NCBI GenBank assembly: GCA_028285085.1 | Contig: JANQQI010000078.1 | Span: forward strand, 1-56,326 | Direction: 5' to 3' | Length of the DNA stretch: 56,326 nt | DNA from: Saprospiraceae bacterium | GTDB lineage: Bacteria > Bacteroidota > Bacteroidia > Chitinophagales > Saprospiraceae | Shown: in pieces, positions 26,472-35,278 of the stretch | Numbering within the stretch: the stretch's first letter is position 1 | How the letters are laid out: each line of letters starts with the position of its first letter | Made by a program: the position numbers and the translations under genes | Notes under the pieces: model-generated | Seen by the model: the letters and a program-made list of their open reading frames with translations, nothing else | Databases searched by the model: none | What the model was told of the DNA's origin: nothing

Positions 26472-27119
26472 GTCCTATATAACATAAACAACCTTTCATA
26501 AACTCAACATCTAAGATCAGTTGAACATCCTATATGTTTACATCTTCGGTAAGACATCGAAACAGCCTATTTAAATTATCTTCCCAGTTTTTTAATTGAA
26601 CTATTTATCTCAACTGATATTCTTAATCGGCTTTTGCTGTCATTTCTTGATCTTTCCTTTATTAATTGGAGGAACAAATCGTATCATAACTTTCCGGCAG
26701 GCCTTGACTTAACCCAATCTTGTTTTTTAAATGGGTGCAGATTGGATATACAATTGATATTGACTCATCCATAATCTCACTTCTGCCCAAGTAGAATGGC
26801 ACAAACTATTTACCCGGCTGCTACGAGAGTAGACTTACGATGTGGTCAGTAACTATAGAAAAAATATGTTCTACCTTTAAGCATGAAACATACATCAATA
26901 CCTTTATAGCTCATTAATGAAGCACGTTACTTGCCAATTAGAATAAAAATGACAATACATTTTCAAAACAAATATCATAATTACAAACAATTCTTGGTTC
27001 CACTTATCCAGCCTGTCATCCCACTTATAAGAAGTTGGTGCCCACTAATAGATGAGTTCGGTTTCTTTTCTCAATTGACAATATATTTACCCCAATCAAT
27101 CCATTAAAACACTTTGAAA
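26472..27119. other. 648-bp stretch without a recognisable gene
   Basis: All six frames are closed by frequent stops. I saw no repeat copy, strong hairpin, tRNA-like fold or TAnnTTTG promoter. On the minus strand around 26640-26700 a short frame reads like coding sequence (VMIRFVPPINKGKIKK) before stopping, so the region could be a decayed gene, but there is too little to name one. Confidence 0.4.
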
Positions 27120-28334
27120 ATGTATTGCCACAATCAGCGTAAAAGTTATTTATTATCACTATTCCTACCCCTATTAATCACAATGTTTAGCGCTTGCTCG
27201 GATGATGATGACATCGCCATAATGACGCTTCCGCCCTCAAATGAACGAGGTGCTTTGCTTACCTATACCCCTACGGGTAGTGTAACGGCCGAGGAAGTAG
27301 CGACTTATGGTACTGAAGAAGGGGATATATCCACTTATACCAATCAAGACCTAGATATTTATGCCATCACTTATAATTCACTGGATGGTGAAACGCTGTT
27401 GGAGGTGTCAGGCTTGGTATTTATTCCCAAGGGAGTAAATGGAGATATTGATTTGATACAACATCATCATGGTACCATCATCCCCGGTGATGATGGCACA
27501 CCCTCTACCTATACCGGCGGCATGAATGGCAGCTCCGAAATGTACTTCATAGGAGCTACGATGGCCTCCAATGGGTATGTGGTATCGATGCCGGATTATG
27601 TAGGCTACGGCGTCACATCGGATAAAGAACATCCCTATACCGTTCATCGTGAATTAGCTGAAGTATCCGTAGATATGCTGCGTGCTACCAAACAATTGCT
27701 GGAGACGCTTTCCATTGATTTTTCCAATGAGGTTTTCCTCACGGGCTGGTCCGAAGGTGGTGGCGCAGGCCTGGCTACGCATAAATATTTACAGGAAAAA
27801 TATCCGGGGGAATTTGATATAAAAGGCAGTTCTCTTTTTGCGGGACCTTATGACTATTTCTCCTTTGTAAAAGACGTGATAACCAATCGCCAAGTGGAAG
27901 ATCCAGAGTTGTCAATTTATAGCTGGTCATTATACGCTCTAAACAATTATTATTCAACTTTAAATAGAGATCCAAATAGTATTTGGAGCTATTCCGTAGC
28001 TAATCAGATTGACGCCTTGGACATCCCTTCTCTAAAACCTGCTGAAATTTTTCAAACCAGCTATATGAACAGTATCGAAAATGAAACGGATACTGAATGG
28101 ATTACTGCTCTAAAAGAAAATACCCTATTAGAAGGTTGGGTGCCCCAAGGGCATTTGTTTTTCCACTCAGGAACACTCGATTTTATTGTGCCCCATTATA
28201 ATTCCGTCAACGCTCACCAGCATTTTGAGTCTGTAAATGCGAATTCAACCCTTTACGAATATCCGGGAGAAGATCATTACACCCCTTTATATGAATATGT
28301 AACGACCACTTTGGATGATTTTAAAAATTTGTAG
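27120..28334 (+). CDS. Secretory-lipase-like alpha/beta hydrolase lipoprotein
   Basis: The ATG at 27120 starts a lipoprotein signal ending in MFSAC (the TTG at 27114 is in frame but weaker), followed by an acidic CSDDDD that is common in Bacteroidota surface lipoproteins. The 404-residue product is an alpha/beta hydrolase of the secretory lipase type: DLIQHHHGTIIPGDD (oxyanion region), SMPDYVGYGVTSD, nucleophile elbow GWSEGG with Ser211, acid in SGTLDFIVP and histidine in GEDHYTP. Relatives include fungal LIP lipases and bacterial secreted esterases. Probable role: ester hydrolysis at the cell surface. Confidence 0.85.
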   Translation: MYCHNQRKSYLLSLFLPLLITMFSACSDDDDIAIMTLPPSNERGALLTYTPTGSVTAEEVATYGTEEGDISTYTNQDLDIYAITYNSLDGETLLEVSGLVFIPKGVNGDIDLIQHHHGTIIPGDDGTPSTYTGGMNGSSEMYFIGATMASNGYVVSMPDYVGYGVTSDKEHPYTVHRELAEVSVDMLRATKQLLETLSIDFSNEVFLTGWSEGGGAGLATHKYLQEKYPGEFDIKGSSLFAGPYDYFSFVKDVITNRQVEDPELSIYSWSLYALNNYYSTLNRDPNSIWSYSVANQIDALDIPSLKPAEIFQTSYMNSIENETDTEWITALKENTLLEGWVPQGHLFFHSGTLDFIVPHYNSVNAHQHFESVNANSTLYEYPGEDHYTPLYEYVTTTLDDFKNL

Positions 28335-28430
28335 TGGCATTAATTTTTAAGTACTAATTCTGTAGAAAAAACCAAAAAGTGCAGTGTCATTTCCTTTTAA
28401 GGACTATTAGATTTTGTGTACTTTTAAAGC

Positions 28431-28446
28431 CTAGAGCATGCTCTAG
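28431..28446. promoter_or_regulatory. 16-bp perfect palindrome, candidate operator
   Basis: CTAGAGCATGCTCTAG is perfectly symmetric without spacer and lies 66 bp upstream of the ABM-type gene. No T-run follows, so a protein-binding site is more likely than a terminator. No regulator gene lies next to it. Confidence 0.4.
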
Positions 28447-28511
28447 ACCGAGGCATAAAATACGCCGGGAATAGAAAACGACTTGAGTTAAACTAAAAAA
28501 AGTCTAAAACA

Positions 28512-28835
28512 ATGGTCCTAAGAATTTGGCACGGTTACACTACCAAAGCAAACGCCGACACCTACGAAAATCTCCTACTCAACGAAATTTTTCCAGAAAT
28601 CAAAAACAAGCAAATCAAGGGCAATAAAAAAGTCCAACTCTTGCGTCGAGAAATGGAAGAAGAAGTCGAATTTACCACGATCATGTGGTTTGATCGGATA
28701 GAATCGATCATCGATTTTGTCGGCCAGGATTATGAAGCAGCTTATGTTCCCGATAAAGCTCAGAAGGTGTTGTCCAGGTTCGATGGCCGAGCGATCCACT
28801 GTGAGCTACGAGAAACTTTTGATTATCAATCGTAA
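28512..28835 (+). CDS. Antibiotic biosynthesis monooxygenase (ABM)-like protein
   Basis: A 107-residue dimeric alpha-beta-barrel protein. The opening VLRIWHGYTTKANADTYENL has the first strand and helix of ABM-like proteins, followed by a KKVQLLRREMEEEVEFTTIMWF strand pair, and the helix IDFVGQDYEAAYVPDKAQKV. Such proteins act as small monooxygenases, haem oxygenases or plain binding proteins; the haem-degrading Asn/Trp residues cannot be verified here. It is preceded by a 16-bp palindrome and followed after 59 bp by a TonB-dependent receptor gene. Confidence 0.75.
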   Translation: MVLRIWHGYTTKANADTYENLLLNEIFPEIKNKQIKGNKKVQLLRREMEEEVEFTTIMWFDRIESIIDFVGQDYEAAYVPDKAQKVLSRFDGRAIHCELRETFDYQS

Positions 28836-28894
28836 GCGAGAAAGAAGCAGAATGGCAAATATTTTTTACTTTGCATAGAAATACTGCTTCTCTT

Positions 28895-31249
28895 ATGAAT
28901 TTTAAGTCATCTTCTATCCTATGGATGAGTGTTTTCCTTTTTTTTCTCCTCGAAGGGAATACTTTATTAGCTCAGCAAGATGAAAAACTAGAATTAAAAT
29001 TCGAAGAGCTCAATTGGAAAGACATCAATGATCTACAGAGTCTTACGCCCAGCACAAAAGTCATCTCCGGTAGTCGTTCCGAAAAAGAAGTCAAGGACTT
29101 GCCCTTTACTATTTATGTGATCACAGGGGAAGAGATAAGAAGTAATGGCTACATTACTCTAACCGATGTTCTGAAAAGGCTACCGGGCATCAGAGTTTCT
29201 CAACCAGGCTCGGCCTTAGAAGGAGAAACCTTTCTGATGAGAGGTTTATTAGGGAATGCCTACACCAAAATTCTGATCAATGATATTCCAATCAAACCCT
29301 TTATCGTAAGTGGTATGCCCATCGGGGCGCAGTTACCCATACGAGAAGCGGAGCGTATTGAGGTAATCTATGGACCCGCCGCGACCTTATACGGTGCCGA
29401 TGCTTCAGCCGGCGTTATCAATATCATTCTCAAAGAAACCGATCGCCCGGTTTATATCCAGGCCGATTTAGGTTTTGGCGTTGATGGATTTGAGAATTTG
29501 GATATCATGTTTGGTGGCAAATTGGGGAAAGGCAAAAAAATACTCACCTTTAAAGCTTTCGGAGCTTACACGGCTTTCGATGATCGACAAATCAAATACG
29601 ATCGACTCAATGTTTATAATCCTCAGATTTATCAAAATCTGATTGGCGCACAGCAAACCGATTATGTTAATCGTCCAAATTACCGAGGAGGGCCGACAAG
29701 TCCCGTATTGGGTGATCTACCACACCTGAGCAATACGTTGGGAATTGACTTAAAATATCGAAAATGGCAATTATCTGTCTTCCGTTTTGTCCGTCGGGAT
29801 CATAGCTCCCTTGGCTTAAGTCCTTTGGCTGTATCTTATGGTAATCCTTTGAATTCTTTCGGAGAACGAATAAATAGTGGTACGATCCGATTCAATACAC
29901 AAAATAATCGTCTACAGTTTAAATCATCCGTAGGCATACTTAATTATGCGACCGACAATAGGAGTTCTTACTCTTATGTATTACCGGCCTTAAACTTTGT
30001 TTTGCAAGGCACACCCGATGGTACTCCGGTGAGCGATTCTATTAATCAATTTATTGATGATCAATATTTCTCTAATGAAAGATATAGTAGAGCCAGTTCT
30101 TTCGAACTCAATGCAGAAGGATTATTAAGTTATACTTTTAATAACAACGTTGAATTAGCAGGAGGTGTTACGCTCAACGCAGGAGATGGAACACCACTGC
30201 GAAATTTCATTTTGAGTTCTGTAAATAGTTTTGTGGATACGACCGTAAACAATGTGGTGAATATTAACAATACCACTTTTGTTGATCTCAGCGCTTTCGT
30301 AGAATGTTATTTTAATTACAATAAATGGAATGCCATCATTGGTGCACAGATTTTCTCCAGACAAACTGATTATTTAAGTCGCCAGCAACCAGCATTCAAC
30401 CCCAGAATTGCTTTACAATACCATTGGAGCGAAAAATTCAGCCTCCGTTCTTCTATAGGAAGGTCATTTCGATATCCTTCTCCCTTCTTTCAGGCGACTT
30501 CGTATACGGTACGACCAGATGATATCAGTCGCATCATTGCGGGGGCCGATCTCAGTACAGAAGAAACTTTGAGTGCGGACTTTGGCTGCCGCTGGAAAAT
30601 TGGTGATAAAATAGAAGGAGATGCTTCGCTCTATTTTACCCGAACGTCCGATTTCGTTAGCCATGCGGTCCGGCCAAATGGCAATGTGCAAACCGGAGCA
30701 GTTACGATCGGCTATTTTAATGACCGCAACTCCCGAGCAGAATTACTTGGTATTCAAAACAGCATTTCAATTAGCAATCTCATTGAAGCAATCGGCCTTA
30801 GTACTCGAATTAATCTGAACTATAATCGAGGAAGAGAAACACTTGATTTATTTTTATTTGCTCAAGATGAAGAAAGAAGATTACAATCTGATGGCATCCG
30901 GTCGCTTCCGCGTTGGATTGGCCAGGTCGATATTGAATTAAAGCCAATCGAAAAATTTCGATTTCTCTTGGAAAACACTTTCATGTCATCAAGCCTGCCA
31001 AGAAATACTATTTTATACCAAATTCAAAATACTGGCCTTGACACTGAACTTAGAAATCCAGGTTTCTATACCCTTGATCTGGTGGGGAATTATCAGATTA
31101 GTAAACAATTAGCAGCTTTTATACGAATCAATAACGTTTTCGGTAAAAAATATGCGGGTATTGACGCGACCGATGATGCGGACGTTTTACTTTACAATCC
31201 TCAATCTACCAGGATTAGTAGAATTGGCATATCATATCGTTTAGATTAA
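28895..31249 (+). CDS. TonB-dependent outer-membrane receptor
   Basis: The ATG at 28895 starts the signal peptide (MNFKSSSILWMSVFLFFLLE, cleavage after LLAQ); the frame also opens at 28871. The 784-residue product has a plug domain (residues ~60-180): VKDLPFTIYVITGEEIRSNG, LTDVLKRLPGIRVSQPGSAL, FLMRGLLGN, ERIEVIYGPAATLYGADASA and GVINIILK. It is followed by a 22-strand barrel of alternating residues and a C-terminal aromatic-rich strand (RIGISYRLD). There is no carboxypeptidase-like N-terminal extension and no SusD partner next to it, so it is more like a vitamin, siderophore or cobalamin-type receptor than a SusC. An adenylate cyclase gene follows after 11 bp. Confidence 0.92.
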   Translation: MNFKSSSILWMSVFLFFLLEGNTLLAQQDEKLELKFEELNWKDINDLQSLTPSTKVISGSRSEKEVKDLPFTIYVITGEEIRSNGYITLTDVLKRLPGIRVSQPGSALEGETFLMRGLLGNAYTKILINDIPIKPFIVSGMPIGAQLPIREAERIEVIYGPAATLYGADASAGVINIILKETDRPVYIQADLGFGVDGFENLDIMFGGKLGKGKKILTFKAFGAYTAFDDRQIKYDRLNVYNPQIYQNLIGAQQTDYVNRPNYRGGPTSPVLGDLPHLSNTLGIDLKYRKWQLSVFRFVRRDHSSLGLSPLAVSYGNPLNSFGERINSGTIRFNTQNNRLQFKSSVGILNYATDNRSSYSYVLPALNFVLQGTPDGTPVSDSINQFIDDQYFSNERYSRASSFELNAEGLLSYTFNNNVELAGGVTLNAGDGTPLRNFILSSVNSFVDTTVNNVVNINNTTFVDLSAFVECYFNYNKWNAIIGAQIFSRQTDYLSRQQPAFNPRIALQYHWSEKFSLRSSIGRSFRYPSPFFQATSYTVRPDDISRIIAGADLSTEETLSADFGCRWKIGDKIEGDASLYFTRTSDFVSHAVRPNGNVQTGAVTIGYFNDRNSRAELLGIQNSISISNLIEAIGLSTRINLNYNRGRETLDLFLFAQDEERRLQSDGIRSLPRWIGQVDIELKPIEKFRFLLENTFMSSSLPRNTILYQIQNTGLDTELRNPGFYTLDLVGNYQISKQLAAFIRINNVFGKKYAGIDATDDADVLLYNPQSTRISRIGISYRLD

Positions 31250-31260
31250 TAGGCTATAGT

Positions 31261-33537
31261 ATGAGATTATCCTTTTACATCATCTTTTTATTCATCAGTC
31301 TTCCGTTCGCTCTGTGGGCACAAGAAGGACAGGAGGATCGAATAAAATCAATGATTGAAATTGCTACAGCAGAACAAGCAAATGGCAGTTCAGCAGGAAA
31401 GGTATTGTCACAATGGTTGCAAGTATATGAACTGGTCAAAAAAGCAGAACAACATCCGCAATTAGCTCGGACCTGCAAAGCCATCGCTGACATTTATCAA
31501 GCGGAGCAACTATATGAGCAAGCACTCCCCTATTATCTGGAAGCGGTGCAGACGGTAGATCAAGATGAGGCTCAAAACGAAGCCGCTTTACAGCTTTTTC
31601 AGGAAGTGGCCTGGACTTATGCTCAATTGTCTAAGCCGGACAGTGCTTCCTATTTTTACCGAATCATCCTTCAAGAAAAAAAACAAGCGGGAAATTTAAA
31701 TGGCCAGATCAATACCTTGCAAAAAATGGCCAAGGCTTATACGCTCAACGAACAGTATAAAAAGGCGTTAAGAAGTAATTTACAAATTAAGCAATTACTG
31801 GAATCACATCAACGGCCGGACAGCGAACGCCTGATGATTTATAATAATTTGGGTTATAATTATACCAATCTCCAAGAATATCAAGAATCAATAAATTATT
31901 TTCTGGCGGCATTAGATTTAGTAGGTGCAGATGACTTCGCCTCAAAAGCGATTTTAAATACTAATATTGGAATTGCACACTATAATCTTGGGCAATTCAA
32001 TGAAAGTATCAATTACCTGAATCAAGCTCGAAAAGATACCAAAAAACATAACCCTAAAGCACTCGATGAAATTGACCAATTATTAACAACAGTATATTTA
32101 AAAAAGAAAGACCTTTATAATGCACTGATTTATTCGGATCAATCTCAGGACATAGCCATCAACAATAAAAACCACATTTTACTAACCGATATTTATTATA
32201 ATGCGGCACTCATTCATTCTGAATTATACGAATATGATCTAGCACTCGATTATTTCCAGAAACATCTCAGGCTAAGGGATTCCTTTGAATTAGAAGAAAA
32301 GCTTCGTCAACAGCAATTGCTTCAGCAACAAATCAATCTGGCCCAAAAAGAAAAGGAAATAAAGCTTTTTTATATTAATGAAGATATCAAAGAATTGACG
32401 ATTACTCAGCTAAGAGTAGAAGCAGAGAATCAACAATTAGCTTTAAAAAATAAGGAGGCCGAGTTGATCACGGAGCAAAAGGAAAAAGAGATCCTCAGAA
32501 AAGATAACGAATTAAAAGCGAGTGAGATTAGAGCACAGGCCTCGGAAACTGAGCGTGCTAAACAGCAATTGGAATTGGCCCGTCAGCGCTTGAAAGTATC
32601 CCAACAAGAAAAGGAAGTGGTCGCTTTGCAACAAAAAGAAGAGCTACAGCAATTAGAGATCAAAAGCAAGGAAGCCCAGTTGGCCGCAGAGCAAAATGAA
32701 AAAAACCTATTGCTCCGGGATAAAGAAATCAGCGCTTTGGAATTGCAAAAACAAAAAGAAAGAGAGCAATTCTTCTATGGCTTAGGTGCCTTAATGGCTT
32801 TGATCCTGCTCATCATCGCAGGAGGATTATTATATTCTCGAAAACTCAATCGCCAACTGAGTACTAAAAACAAAGCTATTGAAAAGCAAAAAGAAGAGAT
32901 CAGTCTGGAAAGGAAAAAGTCAGATAAATTGCTTTTAAATATTCTTCCCGAAGAAGTCGCTAAAGAATTAAAAAGCACCGGAAAAGCGACTTCGAAAAAA
33001 TACGATAACGTCACCATTCTCTTCACGGATTTCAAAGACTTTACCGTGCTAGTATCCGAAATGCCAGCAAGCGTCTTGGTCAAAGAATTGAATGAAATAT
33101 TCAGCTATTTTGATGGTGTGATGGAAGAGTTGGAAATTGAAAAAATAGATACGATTGGTGATGCATACTTAGCCGTTTCCGGTTTACCTAAAGAGAACTC
33201 AGACCATGCGGCCAAATGTATTCTGGCCGCTGGCAAAATGCTTCGATATTTGGATGAGCGTAATACACATAGCGAAATAAAATGGAAAATGCGGGTGGGC
33301 ATCCACTCGGGCCCCGTTGTGGCTGGCGTAGTAGGTAAGAAAAAGTTTGCCTATGACGTTTTCGGGGATACCGTCAATACCGCCAGCAGAATAGAATCCA
33401 ATGGCGAAGCGGGCCGAATAAATATTAGCCAGTCCACTTACGATCTCGTAAGAAATGATCCTAATTTCAGTTTTGAAAACCGAGGGGAAATATATGCCAA
33501 GGGGAAAGGTAAAATGGAGATGTGGTTTGTGTCATAA
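31261..33537 (+). CDS. TPR - coiled-coil - TM - class III adenylate cyclase
   Basis: A 758-residue protein: signal peptide 1-20, TPR repeats ~40-345 (periplasmic), a long coiled coil ~345-500 rich in Gln/Glu/Lys, one transmembrane helix ~504-525, a short cytoplasmic coiled coil, and a class III cyclase domain ~575-758. The catalytic set is complete: metal aspartates Asp590 (ILFTDF) and Asp634 (TIGD), adenine-selecting Lys628 and Asp699, and transition-state Asn706 and Arg710 (VNTASR). ATP is therefore the expected substrate. A periplasmic TPR sensor would control cAMP synthesis in the cytoplasm. It lies 11 bp after the TonB receptor gene, almost certainly in one operon. Confidence 0.92.
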   Translation: MRLSFYIIFLFISLPFALWAQEGQEDRIKSMIEIATAEQANGSSAGKVLSQWLQVYELVKKAEQHPQLARTCKAIADIYQAEQLYEQALPYYLEAVQTVDQDEAQNEAALQLFQEVAWTYAQLSKPDSASYFYRIILQEKKQAGNLNGQINTLQKMAKAYTLNEQYKKALRSNLQIKQLLESHQRPDSERLMIYNNLGYNYTNLQEYQESINYFLAALDLVGADDFASKAILNTNIGIAHYNLGQFNESINYLNQARKDTKKHNPKALDEIDQLLTTVYLKKKDLYNALIYSDQSQDIAINNKNHILLTDIYYNAALIHSELYEYDLALDYFQKHLRLRDSFELEEKLRQQQLLQQQINLAQKEKEIKLFYINEDIKELTITQLRVEAENQQLALKNKEAELITEQKEKEILRKDNELKASEIRAQASETERAKQQLELARQRLKVSQQEKEVVALQQKEELQQLEIKSKEAQLAAEQNEKNLLLRDKEISALELQKQKEREQFFYGLGALMALILLIIAGGLLYSRKLNRQLSTKNKAIEKQKEEISLERKKSDKLLLNILPEEVAKELKSTGKATSKKYDNVTILFTDFKDFTVLVSEMPASVLVKELNEIFSYFDGVMEELEIEKIDTIGDAYLAVSGLPKENSDHAAKCILAAGKMLRYLDERNTHSEIKWKMRVGIHSGPVVAGVVGKKKFAYDVFGDTVNTASRIESNGEAGRINISQSTYDLVRNDPNFSFENRGEIYAKGKGKMEMWFVS

Positions 33538-33603
33538 GATATTGGACTTGTTCATAAATAAGCTCTCTTTCTAGTTTGTAGAAAAACAGTTAAAAACAAA
33601 GTT

Positions 33604-34134
33604 ATGAAAACGACCTACTTCCTTTTCATGGTATTATCTACCACTTTGTCCTGCTATGGTCAGACCAGGCAGGCGCCCATCACCATCAAAGGCACCATTG
33701 GTAATCAATTTCATCTATCTTCCACCCATATCATTAAAGGATCGGATCAAGAAGATTTACTCAACGAGCTTAATGATTATTTTATCAGAATTAATCAACT
33801 CGACCAATACTATGCCTATAAAAACGCAGACCAGGAAGAGGAAGCCGAAGCCATCGTCGCATCAGATAGAATTCTATCGGCAACCAATGAATTTGGCATT
33901 GCCTACAGTTACATGATGGTCAAAATGAGTCAATTGGATATCCTTTTTAAGCCGCTTATTCAGTGCCATCAATTCCACGAATCCCATATTATCACGATTA
34001 CCGAAAAACAATTAAGTTCATTGGAAAAATATCTCAACAATCGAGTTGAAGTTGAATTAATTATTGAAAAAATTGGTGAAATTGAAATGGATAAAACCAG
34101 TGTTTATCAACTGAAACGTATCGTGGAAAATTAA
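33604..34134 (+). CDS. Exported protein of unknown function
   Basis: A 176-residue protein with a signal peptide (MKTTYFLFMVLSTTLSCYG; the cysteine at residue 17 could also serve as a weak lipobox). The mature part has a helical segment (DLLNELNDYFIRINQLDQYY) and an acidic stretch (DQEEEAEAI), ending in strands and helices. No family is recognised. It follows the cyclase gene by 66 bp and precedes a VOC gene by 34 bp on the same strand. Confidence 0.65.
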   Translation: MKTTYFLFMVLSTTLSCYGQTRQAPITIKGTIGNQFHLSSTHIIKGSDQEDLLNELNDYFIRINQLDQYYAYKNADQEEEAEAIVASDRILSATNEFGIAYSYMMVKMSQLDILFKPLIQCHQFHESHIITITEKQLSSLEKYLNNRVEVELIIEKIGEIEMDKTSVYQLKRIVEN

Positions 34135-34168
34135 CGCTATTTATAAGCTATTATAAACTATAGACCCA

Positions 34169-34816
34169 ATGCACATCGACCATATTTTTATCTTCTCAAA
34201 TCAGCAAGGACGAGAAGCCGATGAGTTAGTAAAATTCGGTTTTACGGAAGGAAGTAGCAGAATGCATCCGGGACAAGGCACCACCAATCGAAAGTTTTAT
34301 TTCGATAATTTTTTTCTTGAAATTCTGTGGGTGATTAGCGAGGAAGAAATTCGAAGTCCGATCACCTCCATGACAAAATTATGGGAACGCTCTCAGTTTT
34401 CGCACAATGGATGCGCTCCGTTTGGCTTATGCTTGACGAATACCGCAGAAACGGATAAACTGTTTGCAGAAAGTGAAAGGTATCAACCCGCTTATTTCCC
34501 GAATGGTATGACTATAGACATCATCACCAATCAAAATAGTCCGTATCTGCCCTGGACTTTCCGCCTTCCCTATCTTGGACCTCAAAAGGTGGCGGATGAG
34601 CCACGCCATCACCAAAATGGGATACAATCTCTGACCAAAGTCGCATTTGAAATCCCCGATGATCATCAAAATCAAACGTTTCTTGATGCCTTTAACTCAA
34701 CGGAGATGATTACCTTTCAGTGGGGAGAACAACTGAATTTGATGCTTGAATTTGACCATGGTATGCAGAAAAAAGAAAAAACGTTTAAGGATTTGAGTTT
34801 AAAGATAAGGTATTGA
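34169..34816 (+). CDS. Glyoxalase-like (VOC superfamily) protein
   Basis: A 215-residue protein with the glyoxalase-like domain: MHIDHIFIFSNQQGREADEL (strand 1 with metal-ligand-like His), then FYFDNFFLEILWV, and a second half with TKVAFEIPDD and NLMLEFDHG. Such long VOC proteins bind small hydrophobic or lactone-type molecules; the substrate is not known. The region in the middle (PYLPWTFRLPYLG) is conserved in style among glyoxalase-like domain proteins. It is likely the last gene of the group that starts with the TonB receptor, although spacing leaves this open. Confidence 0.78.
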   Translation: MHIDHIFIFSNQQGREADELVKFGFTEGSSRMHPGQGTTNRKFYFDNFFLEILWVISEEEIRSPITSMTKLWERSQFSHNGCAPFGLCLTNTAETDKLFAESERYQPAYFPNGMTIDIITNQNSPYLPWTFRLPYLGPQKVADEPRHHQNGIQSLTKVAFEIPDDHQNQTFLDAFNSTEMITFQWGEQLNLMLEFDHGMQKKEKTFKDLSLKIRY

Positions 34817-35025
34817 TCTCATACCATCTCCCCTACTCTGACTTGACCAGATCAATCATTTTACGGAATCCCTTATTCCCATGGATCATTAGAAAACGTA
34901 ATGTTAACGAACATCTGCACGTTCTCTTACCGCCATACATAAACCAACTCTATGGCCGGCCAATCTTCTAAGAAGTGCTTTTCTAAGAATGGTCTAAAAG
35001 TCCCGTAAACAAATCGAAGATAATC

Positions 35026-35054
35026 TTGTTTAATGGGTAATTTTCCTATGTTTG
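35026..35054 (+). promoter_or_regulatory. Bacteroidota-type promoter for the small protein-folE pair
   Basis: TTG at 35026-35028 and TATGTTTG (TAnnTTTG) at 35047-35054, spaced 18 bp. The next start codon is at 35087, giving a leader of about 25-30 nt. This is one of the best promoter matches of the window. Confidence 0.6.
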
Positions 35055-35067
35055 CAACATTGTTGCA
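35053..35067. promoter_or_regulatory. 7-1-7 inverted repeat at the transcription start, candidate Fur/Zur-type operator
   Basis: TGCAACA-T-TGTTGCA: seven-base perfect arms around one base. It overlaps the last two bases of the -7 element and the expected transcription start, a classic repressor position. Fur-family repressors bind 7-1-7 repeats with TG...CA ends, and Zur controls folE paralogues in several bacteria (known). Assignment here is inference, since no fur/zur gene lies in the window. Confidence 0.55.
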
Positions 35068-35086
35068 TTTATAAAAACATAATGAA

Positions 35087-35278
35087 ATGATTCCTGTAAC
35101 CTTTGACGAGTGGAGAAAATGTATAGAACACGACTGCAATATCCCTCTCACCAAAGCATTTGCTCAAAAACGCTTGGCCGTTTATCAAGATCGAAAAAAT
35201 AAGGAAACACAGAAATTCGTGTCGCTGTACGGCGAACAACATTTACAAAATATTATCCGATGGTTAAAACGAATATGA
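35087..35278 (+). CDS. Conserved-looking 63-residue protein upstream of folE
   Basis: A short basic protein (VTFDEWRKCIEHDCNIPLTK, then AFAQKRLAVYQDRKNKETQK and FVSLYGEQHLQNIIRWLKRI). It is soluble, helical and contains two cysteines (Cys12, Cys17). The codon pattern and the good promoter support it as a real gene. I recall similar uncharacterised short proteins in Flavobacteria near metal-homeostasis genes but cannot name a domain. Its stop overlaps the folE start (ATGA), so the two are translationally coupled. If the operator is Zur-like, it may have a role in zinc limitation. Confidence 0.65.
   Translation: MIPVTFDEWRKCIEHDCNIPLTKAFAQKRLAVYQDRKNKETQKFVSLYGEQHLQNIIRWLKRI

Noticed and set aside
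34927-35154. 75-codon minus-strand frame
   Set aside because: It covers the promoter and operator of the small-protein-folE operon and part of the gene itself; most likely a chance frame.
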